Shown here piece after piece: positions 24,100 to 35,505 of a stretch of DNA of 64,000 bases. The position numbers and the translations under genes were made by a program. The notes under the pieces were generated by a model. That model made no database searches. It was not told where the DNA came from and saw only the letters and a list, made by a program, of their open reading frames with translations. Source of the stretch: Brachionus rotundiformis (lineage: Eukaryota; Rotifera; Eurotatoria; Ploima; Brachionidae). Within the stretch, counting starts at the first letter, position 1, and each line of letters starts with the position of its first letter. The stretch lies in contig JAESIW010000180.1 of assembly GCA_016802295.1 (NCBI GenBank), forward strand, positions 3,393,975 through 3,457,974, written 5' to 3'.

Positions 24100-24260
24100 C
24101 AACTGATAATTTGTATTGCTAACTTACAAAAAAATAAACACAATTGCAGTTAAAAATTTGTGATAAAAATAAAATTTTTTAATACAAAATTGCTCAAATG
24201 ATGAAAATGAATTTCAAAGTTTATTATTAAAAATATTTAGGTATATTATTTAGTAGTCTT

Positions 24261-25616
24261 TTAATATTCTTCACCTTCGCCTTCACCTTCACCTTCAACG
24301 GAATCAACTCCGACTTCCTCGTAGTCTTTTTCCAAAGCGGCTAAATCTTCTCTGGCTTCTGAGAACTCACCTTCTTCCATACCCTCACCAACATACCAGT
24401 GAACGAAAGCTCTCTTGGCGTACATCAAGTCAAATTTGTGGTCAAGTCTAGCCCAAGCCTCAGCAATAGCAGTGGTGTTGCTCAACATACAAACAGCACG
24501 TTGGACTTTAGCCAAGTCACCACCTGGTACAACTGTTGGTGGCTGATAGTTAATACCAACTTTGAAACCAGTTGGACACCAATCAACGAATTGGATGGTT
24601 CGTTTTGTTTTAATGGTAGCAATAGCAGCATTAACATCTTTTGGTACAACATCTCCTCTATATAACATACAACAAGCCATGTATTTACCATGTCTTGGAT
24701 CACATTTTACCATTTGGTTGGCTGGTTCGAAAACAGCATTGGTAATTTCGGCAACTGTTAGTTGTTCGTGATATGCTTTTTCAGCTGAAATAATTGGAGC
24801 ATATGTAGCTAATGGAAAATGAATACGTGGATAAGGGACCAAGTTGGTCTGAAACTCAGTCAAATCGACATTCAAAGCACCATCAAATCTTAAAGAAGCA
24901 GTGATCGATGAGACGATTTGACCGATCAATCTGTTCAAATTGGTGTATGTTGGTCTTTCGATATCCAAGTTACGACGGCAAATATCATAAATGGCCTCGT
25001 TGTCAACCATAAAAGCACAATCAGAGTGCTCCAAAGTAGTATGAGTGGTCAAGATAGAGTTGTATGGCTCAACAACAGCAGTTGAAATCTGTGGAGCTGG
25101 GTAAACAGCAAATTCCAATTTTGATTTTTTGCCATAATCAACGCTCAATCTCTCCATCAACAATGAAGTGAAACCTGATCCAGTTCCACCACCGAATGAG
25201 TGAAAGATCAAGAAACCTTGCAAACCAGTACATTGATCGGCCAATTTACGGATTCTGTCCAATACCAAATCGACGATTTCTTTACCAATGGTGTAGTGAC
25301 CACGGGCATAGTTGTTGGCAGCGTCTTCTTTGCCAGTGATCAATTGTTCTGGATGAAACAATTGACGGTAGGTACCAGTTCGGACCTCATCGATTACAGT
25401 TGGTTCCAAATCAACAAAGACAGCTCTTGGTACGTGTTTGCCAGCACCAGTCTCTGAGAAAAAGGTGTTGAATGAATCATCACCACCACCAATTGTTTTA
25501 TCAGATGGCATTTGACCATCGGGTTGAATTCCATGTTCTAAACAGTACAATTCCCAACAGGCATTACCAATTTGTACACCAGCTTGACCGACGTGAATTG
25601 AAATACATTCTCTCAT
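24261..25616 (-). CDS. Alpha-tubulin
   Basis: Intact single-exon gene, 451 residues, the normal length. The N-terminal MREC motif, used for tubulin mRNA autoregulation, is present. Lys40, the acetylation site, lies in QMPSDK. The GTP-binding GGGTGSG motif is intact. The C-terminal tail is acidic (VEGEGEGEGEEY) and ends in Tyr, so it can be detyrosinated. It forms the alpha/beta dimer of microtubules. Compared with its neighbours it has higher GC, as expected for a highly expressed conserved gene. No introns and no acceptor-like AG next to the ATG. The upstream region has a TATA box, CCAAT box and two X-box-like sites, suggesting strong and possibly ciliary expression. Confidence 0.99.
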   Translation of the reverse strand: MRECISIHVGQAGVQIGNACWELYCLEHGIQPDGQMPSDKTIGGGDDSFNTFFSETGAGKHVPRAVFVDLEPTVIDEVRTGTYRQLFHPEQLITGKEDAANNYARGHYTIGKEIVDLVLDRIRKLADQCTGLQGFLIFHSFGGGTGSGFTSLLMERLSVDYGKKSKLEFAVYPAPQISTAVVEPYNSILTTHTTLEHSDCAFMVDNEAIYDICRRNLDIERPTYTNLNRLIGQIVSSITASLRFDGALNVDLTEFQTNLVPYPRIHFPLATYAPIISAEKAYHEQLTVAEITNAVFEPANQMVKCDPRHGKYMACCMLYRGDVVPKDVNAAIATIKTKRTIQFVDWCPTGFKVGINYQPPTVVPGGDLAKVQRAVCMLSNTTAIAEAWARLDHKFDLMYAKRAFVHWYVGEGMEEGEFSEAREDLAALEKDYEEVGVDSVEGEGEGEGEEY

Positions 25617-25722
25617 TTTGATATTTTAAAATTAGTGATTAAATTTTTAAAAAATAGGATTTTAGAGAAGGTTCGATTCTCAGTTATAGAAATAATATGT
25701 ATTTTATAAAAGGACAACCACA

Positions 25723-25853
25723 TATTTATACCTTAAGTTTGATCAAGTCTAATTGGCTAAAATATTTGATTATAGTTTGGTTTCCTATAGTAACTTGAAA
25801 ATGGTTTATTTTGATAACTTAGGTATGAGAAAAATATATCGTTGCCAAGAAAC
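25723..25853 (-). promoter_or_regulatory. Alpha-tubulin promoter with TATA, CCAAT and two X-box (RFX) motifs
   Basis: Reading towards the gene: an X-box match at 25853-25841 (+ strand GTTGCCAAGAAAC, fitting RYYNYY-N1-RRNRAC); a second at 25794-25780 (GTTTCCTATAGTAAC, spacer of three); a CCAAT box (+ strand ATTGG, 25752-25756); and TATAAATA at 25730-25723. The TATA box is 106 bp before the ATG. X-boxes bind RFX factors that control ciliary genes in animals. The motifs are seen; their use is inferred. The remaining DNA to 26123 shows nothing more. Confidence 0.6.
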
Positions 25854-26123
25854 TCTAAATATAAGAAGAAATTTATCTACTAAAATATTCACGAAACCTT
25901 TATAAAAAGTTCATTTTGATTATAACCATAGTGATAAACAAAATAAAATCAAATAATTAATTTCTAAGTCTTTAAAGAATGTCTTCATAAAAAACAAAAC
26001 TAAAAAATCAAAAATAATCAAATGGAAATTTTATTAAAAATTTAAATAAAAAATAAAAAAAATTAATATATTTCAAAATATAATTTAGTAAGGTTGGGTT
26101 GAATTATTCAATTAAATATTATT

Positions 26124-26839
26124 CTAGACTAATGCAATGTATGCATCTCTAAGATTTTTAGTTTCTTTAAAATCATTTTTTTCGCTTTCAGGAAAAAATA
26201 AACTCTTATAAAATGGATCTTTAAAATTTAGTATTACACTATTTATGAAATCTTTTTTATTCATTAGATGCTTTTGTGATAAGTTTTTACAACTTTTTGA
26301 TTCTTCATCTATTTCAAGATTTTCCATACTTTTATAACATGTTTTTTTCTTAATCTTCTCAGTTTTTTCTCTATAAACTTTTGATTCCGATTTATAATGA
26401 TTTAGATAAACCACTTTTCTATCATAATTTTCTTTTGATTCATCACATTTAACTTCAATAATTGTTGGTCTTTGGATTTTATTCTCTTTTTCTGAGCTTT
26501 CCAAAACATTTGATTGATTTGAGTTGTTAGTTTTCATTTTTTATCACGTGAAACTTCACTAACATTCGTTAACAAATTATCTTTATTGGAAGGTTTTTTA
26601 TTTTGATTTCGGAATAAAGAACTTTTTAACTCGATCTGTTTAATATCTATTATTAACTTGCTAACTTTGTCCTTTTGTATGATTTTAACTTTAGTTCTTT
26701 GATTGTTAAATTTTTTGTGAGCCAAAATCGAAGAATTTTTCTTAGTTAATTTAACATTGTTCTTTTTAATCGGCTTAGATACCACTGATGAAATTGAAAT
26801 TGTTAAATTAGAACTTAAGTTTAAAAAATTTTGATGCAT
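26124..26839 (-). CDS. Unknown Lys/Ser-rich protein split into two overlapping ORFs
   Basis: A first frame of 101 codons (26839-26534) ends at a TGA. That TGA overlaps the ATG of a second frame of 137 codons (26537-26124) as ATGA. The junction is a run of six A (GATAAAAAATGA). One extra A would join both into a single protein of about 239 residues without a stop. Both halves are Lys-, Asn- and Ser-rich with no membrane segment; the second half ends with NLRDAYIALV. I recognise no domain. Likely explanations are a homopolymer error in the assembly, a real frameshift mutation, or -1 frameshifting. A short intron was considered, but no GT-AG pair fits. Confidence 0.5.
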
Positions 26840-27633
26840 GATGAAAAACTGGTTAAATTATTTTAGAAAAATTTCCTTACTATAAAAACGACTGATTTCA
26901 TGATTTCATGCTAACTAGCCTTCCAATTAAAGAATTACCTTGTAATTGTTCATTTTTAATTCAAGTGTTTTGAAAATTCAATTAAAATTTAAATTGTTTC
27001 CAAATTTTTCTTTCAAAAATTATTGATCCAAATAATGAGTTTATATTTATATTTTTTTCTCAAATTTAGCTTTTTTTTGATTTTTGTAATAACGATTGTA
27101 AACTCATCATTGTTATAAAATAGAATTTTAAATATTTGACTTAACTATCTATAATTGTCAAACTAGAAATTGATATTTATATCAAATTTGACATGTTAAT
27201 TAAAATATTTTTCCTGAGTTATATTAAAAATGCCCCCAATTGATTGAAGCCAATTTTTTATTTCTAATAGTTATTAAGACTAAAAACTTTTTACAATTTT
27301 TGATCTTAGTTTTAGACATATCTTGTTTATTACCTTTTAACACTTATTAAAAGATAATATTTGACAGAATTATTTTTCATTTAATATAAAAAAGCTCTAA
27401 TTGAGGAAGATTTGTAAAGCATTATTATTTTTAAGTTTTAGTTACAAAGTTTTCTGCAAATTTTTGTTTTATTTAGAAAAAAAAATTAAGAATAAAATTG
27501 TTCTGTATGAAATAAAATTAAAATATGAATACTAAATTTATTTATTAAATAAAACTTTTTTTAATAAAAAAAATGTTTATTATTATTTACTTTAGGTATA
27601 TTTAAAACTCGTTATTTCAGAATTTTTTTCAAC
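26840..27633. other. Intergenic, nothing identified
   Basis: AT-rich DNA between two minus-strand genes. No supported frame, RNA or repeat. Confidence 0.5.
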
Positions 27634-29036
27634 CTATAAAAAGTGTTCTTGAAGAACATGTTTTAACTCAACTCCATCAATTAGGCCATTTTGATACACA
27701 TTTAGGCTACTTAGAAAACGTTTCAAGTCATTTTCATTTATATTTTTACCTAGATGACTATTTATTCTTAAAAATATTCTTTCTGCTTCCAATATTGTCA
27801 ACTTTCCATTCTTGTCCATTTCACTTGTAGCAAATAAATCATCGATTAAATATCTAGCTTCTGTATTTTTCGATGGTGCTTGATTATAATCAACATATGA
27901 AGATCCATCATTAAATTTTTGTATTAAATTTTTATATTCGCTTAACCCTTCACGATCTAGATCGATTAAACTTAATGCTTGAATATCTCCTTCCAATTCA
28001 TATCCAGGACTGTTTTGTGTTTCTGAAGCCAAAACGACACCAGCCGGTGGCTTTATTTCCAGAACAAATGGAGGCAATTCTCGAGCAGATTTTAGAGTGG
28101 TTCCATATCTAGAGACATATTCTGTTGGATTGGCTCTTATTACGCCCAAATCTTTAAATTCCTTTTTTACTTGAACTTGTGGTGCATCCCATTGAATAAT
28201 TACGTTCTTAGGCTTTACAATAACTGGATCTCTTTCATTTGATCGTTGAAATATGACTCTTCGCTTAACCTGATTGTAAGGCAACCATCGTTCAATGATA
28301 ACAGACTGAGGTTTTGATGGTAAAGGAGCTAATCTTTCAATTATCACTTTTCTTGGAGGTGGTGGAATTTTTTTTCCAGATATTGTTATAACTTTTCCTA
28401 AAAATAAAAAAAACTTATCAATACAAGCAAATTATTATTTTTCTAATCTATAGATTTAAATAAAAGATAAAAAGACAGAACAAATTCAAAAAAATTACTT
28501 CCAACTTGTGGTGGGGGCGGTGGAGGTGCTTCACGAATAACTAAAGGCTGAGGAGTAGTTGGTCTAGCTGGTTGTTGTCGGATAATTAATGGTGGAGCTG
28601 GAGGAGTAACTGTGTTTACATCCTGTTGAATTAATATCTCACCTGGAGGTGGAGGAGTTGGTGGTCTCAAGTATCGAATGGCAACTTCTTGATTATAAAC
28701 CAACTGTTGCATGGTTTTTTTAGTTATTACTTCTGGGTTAGGATCTTCATTTATCGAATATTCATTCAATGGAATTTCTCCTTTCCAATTAATAACTTCA
28801 GATTTATTTAGCCATATGCCTCGATGCTCATTCCATTGAATTTCTTCTGTCTCATTTACATCTATTGGTACAGTGCTTCTTAAAATGGCGGCTTCAAGTG
28901 GGCTTAGATTATTTGTTCCTTGATTCAACGAATGCTCAATATCGCCTTGTAGTTGATTAAATGAATTTATATCATAACCAGCATTCAAATTATAGAATGG
29001 GTCATGGACGTAACTGTATCTGGAGCCGTCAGACAT
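27634..29036 (-). CDS. Alveolin-like Pro/Val/Ile repeat protein with a C-terminal EF-hand-like region
   Basis: Two exons (29036-28499 and 28397-27634; 101-bp intron, phase 1) give 433 residues. After a polar N-terminus, residues about 120-260 hold repeated short charged Pro/Val/Ile motifs. Examples are RPPTPPPPGEILIQQ, PPLIIRQQP, PLVIREAPPPPPP, RKVIIERLAPLPSKP, SVIIERWLPYNQ and NVIIQWDAPQVQV. This resembles alveolin (IMC/epiplasmin) repeats of protist membrane skeletons, of which metazoan relatives exist. It continues with a conserved-looking block (KKEFKDLGVIRANPTEYVSRYG). The C-terminus (SEMDKNGKLTILEAERIF and NGLIDGVELKHVL) looks like paired EF-hands with degenerate loops. A cytoskeletal or ciliary role is plausible but unproven. 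Confidence 0.7.
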
Positions 29037-29748
29037 TTCTTGGAATAATTAAATTTTCCTTTTTTAAAAAAGCTTTCAAACTAAAAAATTCAATTCAATT
29101 TGCTAATATTTTATACCTAAATCATCGGTAAAAAAATCAAACTCTTTTCAAACAATTAAATCAAGCAATCAAATATGAAGAGAGACAATCTTTTTCATTT
29201 AACTGACCAAATTAGTTTGGAGAGGAACCTTTTTGACTAAAAAATTGATAGATTTATTTAAATTTTAATTGTTACGAAAAAAAAGATGACAACAAAATTT
29301 TAACTTAATGGTTGAGTTGTTAGGACAAGGAAGAATAAAGACAATAAAATTATATATTATTTTCGAAATTAATTAAGTTGTACCCCTAAAAATATTTTAT
29401 ACATTGAAGATAGTATTTGGATGAGCGCGTAGACTTCATGCAATTGATGAAATTATACAACTCTTGAACCATTTAATTAAAAAAAAACTAAATAATATTT
29501 AAATTAATTTGTTTTCCTATCAAAAATATTTCATTTTTTTGAAAAAAGTTTCTTTGTCAATTTTAATATTAATTAAACATTATTGAGAAACACAAATTAA
29601 AATAAATTTGAATGAAAAAAATAATTTTAAAAATACAATTTACGATAACAAAATTAATATTAGAAGTTTTATTTTTAAAATATTTCTAAATCAAAAGTTT
29701 GAGTTTAAATGATTGAAAATTATAAACTAAATATTTTATATTATTTAA
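29037..29748. other. Intergenic, nothing identified
   Basis: Between the alveolin-like gene and the end of the acylaminoacyl-peptidase gene; AT-rich, no supported feature beyond the expected promoter and 3' UTR. Confidence 0.5.
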
Positions 29749-32700
29749 TTATTTGGTATATTTTTCGTACCATAATAAAGTATGCACGATGCAATCACCA
29801 GTTGTAAAAGGTTTTTCCAAGGGATGATTGTCTTCTTTAAAACTTAGTAGCCTAAAATAATTTTGTAAAAATGATTAAAACAAATTGAAAAATTGAAAAT
29901 TACCTAACGGGGACATTTCTTGAATTTAATGCTTTATAGAATTCAATACTTTGTGAACATGGTACACGTAAATCAACATTGCCCATCATCAAAAGAGTTG
30001 GAGTTTTAACTTTATTGACATGGCTAATAGGCGACTTTTCAAATAATTCTTTTGGAATGTTAGAATTTCCAATTTTAAAATCAAAGTCATAGTCTCCTAA
30101 GCCTTCAACAATTACCCAGTCAGGTATATCTGTTGTATATAGCATTGCTTTATTTAATTTTATATTTGTATCCTAAATTAAATTCCTAATTATATTTACA
30201 CTCTAAATGTGTGACAGGGTTTCGAGCTGCAGCAGCAGAATAAAAGTCTGGAAATTGTCCAATTAATTGTGTTGTTAAATACCCTCCATGCGATCCACCG
30301 TAAAGAACAGCATGTTTGAAATTATATTCTGAGAAAACAAACTCGGCAGCTTGCTTTAAAATAATAGCTTATAAATCTATTTAATTTAAGAAAAAAATTT
30401 CCCTAAATACTTGACAGTCATTGACATCATGAGTTCCAATGTTGCCAGGTAAACTGTCAATTGAATTTTGTCCGAACCCTGAAGAACCTCTATAATTTAT
30501 TAATAAAACTGAGAACCCCAACGAAAACATAATGGCAACATGAGGAGAATATTCACAACCATAAGCTGAGTGTGGTCCACCATGAGGAAAAACAACCAAA
30601 ACATCATTACGTTTAGTGGATTGTACTAAAATGGATTGGAATTTTAAATTTGGATATCTAGGATCAGATATTTTTGGTGAAAAATCTAAAATTTTAACAG
30701 TAGCTAAATCATCGAGAGTGGTTGATGTGTTGGTTAAGTTCCATTGGATTTCTTTTTCATTATTTTTTGACGGAAATTTTGCTATTACCTTTTAAATATT
30801 GAAAATAAATAAAATCTCTATATTATTAGCTTAATACCAAAGATGGTGTCTTGGTATATGTTTGCAAAATTCCACAAATCCAATCATTTTCCATTTTTAA
30901 TAAACTCAATGAATATCGTTCATCAATTCCATTATCCAAATTAGACACTTTTTTACTTTCAATGTCAACTGATATAATTCTCTTAAAAAATCAATATACA
31001 ATTTTTTTATTGGCAAAAGAATTAAAAATACATTTCTTCCATTAAATTGTGTATTTAAAACTACTCTTTTATTATCTAAGCTCCAGCATTTATCATTTAA
31101 ACTTATAGAAAATATACCAGGAAATTCACTCACTAAACAAAAACTGTTTTTTAGTCATAATTTTTAAATTGGATTTTACTGTAATTAGATTGATCAACTA
31201 TATCAACTAGTGTTGAAATGTTCTTAGTTTTCCAGTCCATCTAAATAAAATTAAAATTTATCTTTAAAATAGAAATATTTTGAAATTACCATCATTAATT
31301 TACTACATTGAAAATGAGGACCTCTTGCTTGGTTCTGTAACCAAACTAAATTTTCAAAATTGTTGCTAAACTGAGGTGAACGAACATTTTCAGTTTGGAA
31401 GTTTGTTAATTGTACTAATTAGTGAGTTTAAAGAACTAAACACAAAACACAAAAAATAGAAAAATTCTAATTTACTGCATTTATATTCCGTAATATCATG
31501 ATAAAATAATTCACATCTTTAAGTTAGTTATTTAAAAATATCAAAATGTTTTTATTATTCTAAAGACATATGTACTTTCTTATGGGACAGTAAATTAATC
31601 CTAGTCTATAAGGTTTTGTATAATAGGCTTGGAAGACGATTCCTTTGTTTTTATACCAAGTAAGCTTTTTAAAAAATGATAAAAATTTTTCATTTTAAAT
31701 CATCTAAAAAAAATTACTTTTCCAGGAGCAAAACCTTCTGGAACTACATCAAGTACTTGTACGTCATTTGTTTCCAAGTCATAAACTGCTATAATTGACT
31801 GAGCTTTTCCAACATACTGTTCTCCCCATTCATCTCTATGATAATTTGCATATTTCTAAATTTAAAGATAAAGTTAAATATTTTTCTTTGCTAAAGAGTA
31901 ATTTAAATAAAGAATTGTTCAAAATTAAAAAAAAAAGAAGATATTTATTTTTAATTTTGGAAATTATTTGGAAATTAACTTTATTTGTACAATATTAAAT
32001 TCTTTTAATGGTTTAGGGAGATGAAGATTTTAGATATCGGCTATATTTGATAATATATTTCTCGTATATTGTTAATATAAAGAATGCATATCTAACCAAA
32101 ATAGAAATTTGTTGATGAAAAACAAATATGAGAAAGTTTTTCTTAGCGATAAAAAACAAAAAATTCTATCAATATATAAAAAATAAAATTTGTCAATAAT
32201 TAACTAAATAAATTCAAATATTTAATAAGCGTAGATTCTCTTGTTGATATAGTGATGGCATCAAATAATAGCAAAAAAATTAATTAATATTTTACATTTA
32301 AAAAATTTAAAACAAAATAATTTACTTTTTCATAATTATTTTCATTTATGAAATCTTCTTCATTTCCAATCTTAGCGTTAAAGAATGATTTTTCGATGTT
32401 AGTATTTTTAATTTCAGCAATGTAAGCAATTTTCTTGGAATCAGATGACCAGCAGACAGAACCAAAACTTGCTAAAATATACTCAATGCTAAGCAAAAGT
32501 AAAGTTATATTTATGAAATTTACTAACAAGAGTTTTCATAAATTTTTGAATGTTTTTTTAGTTTGGTCAGATTTAGATTTTTTATTCGAATTTGGTCTTT
32601 CCATAACTTAAATAAAAAAATTTGAATAAAATGAAAAAAATTAAATTTTTACCTCTAAAAATTGACTCTCTTCGTCATTTTCTTTAAAACTAGTAATCAA

Positions 32701-33081
32701 TGCATTTATTAAACCGTCTGGGGATTTAATGCTCCAAATACTTTTTAACATTAAAATGAATAGCCCATAAACTCCAAAAAAAAATTACTCATTCCTAATT
32801 GGCTGAGGATTGGTAACGTGTAGCAACTTAATTGAGTGATTAGAAGTATTATAATCAAAAAAGAAGTTCTTTTGAAATTTTAATCGATCATTTTTCTCCA
32901 AATCGATTTGCGACCAAAAACTTTGCAAAACTAATACAAAAATAAAAATATTTACTATTGATTAAAAAAAAAACAAACTAAATTGATTGTCTAAAAATTC
33001 GAATGAACAGTCATTCGGGGTGCTACAATTATAAATGTCCTTGGAAGTTTGAACAATTTTATCAAGAGAATTACTAAACAT
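29749..33081 (-). CDS. APEH: Acylaminoacyl-peptidase (acylpeptide hydrolase)
   Basis: Sixteen short exons can be joined with consistent phases to about 715 residues, near the human 732. Introns are mostly about 50 bp; one of 470 bp lies at 31856-32325. The N-terminal beta-propeller is shown by blocks matching APEH in order: SSFGSVCWSSDSKKIAYIAE, ERWGE-like DEWGEQYVGKA, YTKPYRLGLIYC, SPQFSNNFENLVWLQ and DKCWSLDNKRVVLN. The alpha/beta-hydrolase domain follows with FPHGGPHS, LLINYRGSSGFGQ, the nucleophile in GGSHGG, TDIPDW, the acid in NVDLRVP and the His in DNHPLEKP, so the catalytic triad is complete. The cytosolic enzyme removes N-acylated residues from peptides. The start is MFSNSLDKIV; early exons are the least certain. 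Confidence 0.9.
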
Positions 33082-33426
33082 TTTTATCAAATAAAATAAG
33101 CAACTCAAGCATTTTTATACATTTAATAAAAGCATAAAATATTGTCTGATAAGATGATTTCAAAAGTTAAATATTTAAATAAAAATTAATTAAGAAGGAA
33201 AAGTATTATCGAAAATTGAGACAATTCTTTAAATAATGATTTTAAATAAAATATTATACTTTTAAAAAAATTTGAAAATATTGATTATTTTAAGACTGTA
33301 AAGAAAAGTAAATATTTACAATAAAAAAGACGAAACAATTAAAACAAATGGAGGAAAAGACTAGACTAAGGAATTATAAAATTTAATAAAGATATGTTAC
33401 TAAAGAAAAAAAAAATCTAAAAAAAA
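33082..33426. other. Short divergent intergenic region
   Basis: 345 bp separates APEH (-) from the Ser/Thr-repeat gene (+) and probably holds both promoters. Nothing specific can be read from it. Confidence 0.4.
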
Positions 33427-35342
33427 ATGTCAGAAAATGAATTAGAAGAAACGAAAGAAAAAACAAGGATTCGAAAAATAAAATGGAGGATTGATGGCAG
33501 ATTCGATAATGGAGTTGAAAAGGAAAAAGTAAAATTCAATTCTTATAACTTAAATAAAAAAGAAAGAAAAACAATAAATCCAAGTCATATATATCCATTA
33601 AAAGATAATATAGGAAAAAACGAAAATGTAATAATAAATTTAGAAGAAAATAAAGAAAATGATACTGATTTTACAAAAAATCTCGAGAATGAAAATGAAA
33701 AAAGAAGAAGGATACAAAGAAAGAAAATATACTAAAAAAGAAAATACCTTGCTGGATATTATTATTAATTATTGCAACTGTAATTTTCGTTTGTATACTA
33801 ATTATGATAGGAATATATCTCGTAAATCGAAATGATGTACAAAAAAATGAGATAAAAGCAACTGATAAAAATAATATAATAAATGAGTATTCAGCAACAA
33901 CTGATAATACACCTGGTCAACAGCAAACTAACGCAATTGATTCGTCTCATACGACAGGCTCTTTGATTAGTACTCGAATATTAAACAATATTTCTACTGA
34001 TCAAATGATTACTAATTCTGAATCGTTATCAATAATTGAATCATTTGCTAAGTCAACAACAGGATCAATCGACCAAGAGACCAGTGAAATATTATCAAAG
34101 TCGTCCGATGTATCTATTGAGTCTACAAAAATAAATACAAATGGAGATAATATTGAAACAACAACCGAAGCCATTGGTTCCGATTTTAAAAATTCGTTTA
34201 CGGATGAAACTAATCCAACAAAGCCAATAACAGAAATTCCAGAAATGGCAAGTTCTAATCTACATACAATAGATGAAAACTCTTTGGCTAGTTCAGGAAC
34301 GAGTTCGAGCATAAATTCTAGAATAACAACTGAATTTTTAGAAAAAAGCTCCGAGACTAATACAAATAATGATCTTACATCAATTATTACCGAGAATCAA
34401 AAATTACAATCAACTGATCTCCAAAAATCATCTCTTTATACCCAATTGGAACAAACAACAATTGTAAGCACCTTGGACGATATTAATTCCTCTCATGGTT
34501 CGGTAACTGACTCCACAATTAAAGAATCTACTGCTACTTTTAAAATTTTTGACTCATCTTTATCTTCAGAAGACATGTATTCAGCAACAACTGATAATAC
34601 ACCTGGTCAACAGCAAACTAACGCAATTGATTCGTCTCATACGACAGGCTCTTTGATTAGTACTCGAATATTGAACAATATTTCTACTGATCAAATGATT
34701 ACTAATTCTGAATCGTCATCAATAATTGAATCATTTGCTAAGTCAACAACAGGATCAATCGACCAAGAGACCAGTGAAATATTATCAAAGTCGTCCGATG
34801 TATCTATTGAGTCTACAAAAATAAATACAAATGGAGATAATATTGAAACAACAACCGAAGCCATTGGTTCCGATTTTAAAAATTCGTTTACGGATGAAAC
34901 TAATCCAACAAAGCCAATAACAGAAATTCCAGAAATGGCAAGTTCTAATCTACATACAATAGATGAAAACTCTTTGGCTAGTTCAGGAACGAGTTCGAGC
35001 ATAAATTCTAGAATAACAACTGAATTTTTAGAAAAAAGCTCCGAGACTAATACAAATAATGATCTTACATCAATTATTACCGAGAATCAAAAATTACAAT
35101 CAACTGATCTCCAAAAATCATCTCTTTATACCCAATTGGAACAAACAACAATTGTAAGCACCTTGGACGATATTAATTCCTCTCATGGTTCGGTAACTGA
35201 CTCCACAATTAAAGAATCTACTGCTACTTTTAAAATTTTTGACTCATCTTTATCTTCAGAAGACATGTATTCAGCAACAACTGATAATACACCTGGTCAA
35301 CAGCAAACTAACGCAATTGATTCGTCTCATACGACAGAGTGA
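33427..35342 (+). CDS. Ser/Thr-rich single-pass membrane protein with a 230-residue tandem repeat (frame break near 33710)
   Basis: The first frame (33427-33735) encodes a 102-codon basic/acidic cytosolic segment ending at TAA. An overlapping frame, open from about 33705, encodes KKIPCWILLLIIATVIFVC, a membrane segment, then continues as the 33804-35342 ORF. A run of six A near 33698 lies where the frames could be joined by one extra base. The ectodomain is almost only Ser, Thr, Asn, Ile, Glu and Asp, mucin-like. It consists of two near-identical 230-residue repeats plus the start of a third, and ends abruptly in ...SSHTTE and TGA. No enzyme or adhesion domain is recognised. The plan resembles the gene at 17413. 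Confidence 0.6.
33887..35337 (+). repeat. 690-bp tandem repeat, 2.1 copies
   Basis: Copies at 33887-34576, 34577-35266 and a 71-bp start of a third at 35267-35337. By eye the two full copies differ at about two positions (TCGTTATCA/TCGTCATCA and ATTAAACAAT/ATTGAACAAT). The period is a multiple of three, so the frame is kept. Such identity points to a very recent duplication, ongoing homogenisation, or an assembly effect. Confidence 0.95.
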
Positions 35343-35505
35343 TTTTTTTTTACACTCTTTTAAATTTTTACTATGTAAAATTTTGAACGATAATTTTTTT
35401 CTTTCCTTTTTGTTTTTAAACTTTCCCGGTTTTAAAAAAGAAAATTTTTTTTTTATTTTATTTTTAAAAATTAAAAAATAAATATTAAATATTTAACTAA
35501 TATTT

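Larger units (their letters stand above)
20451..24260. other. Large noncoding interval upstream of the homeobox gene
   Basis: 3.8 kb without a supported gene, one of the longest gaps in the window. It holds the homeobox promoter side and the tubulin 3' UTR. Within it are the higher-GC island at about 21973-22096 and a TA-rich microsatellite at 24075-24099. Long upstream intervals are common at developmental transcription-factor loci, so enhancers are plausible, but none is demonstrated. Confidence 0.45.

Noticed and set aside
24399..24771. Several + and - frames inside alpha-tubulin
   Set aside because: Shadows of the conserved tubulin frame; they carry no independent features.
25660..25690. 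GGTTCGATTC, resembling a tRNA T-loop
   Set aside because: No acceptor stem or anticodon arm can be built around it.
34001..35002. Two 103-codon minus-strand frames with the same sequence
   Set aside because: They are the antisense of the 690-bp repeat; their duplication simply mirrors the repeat.
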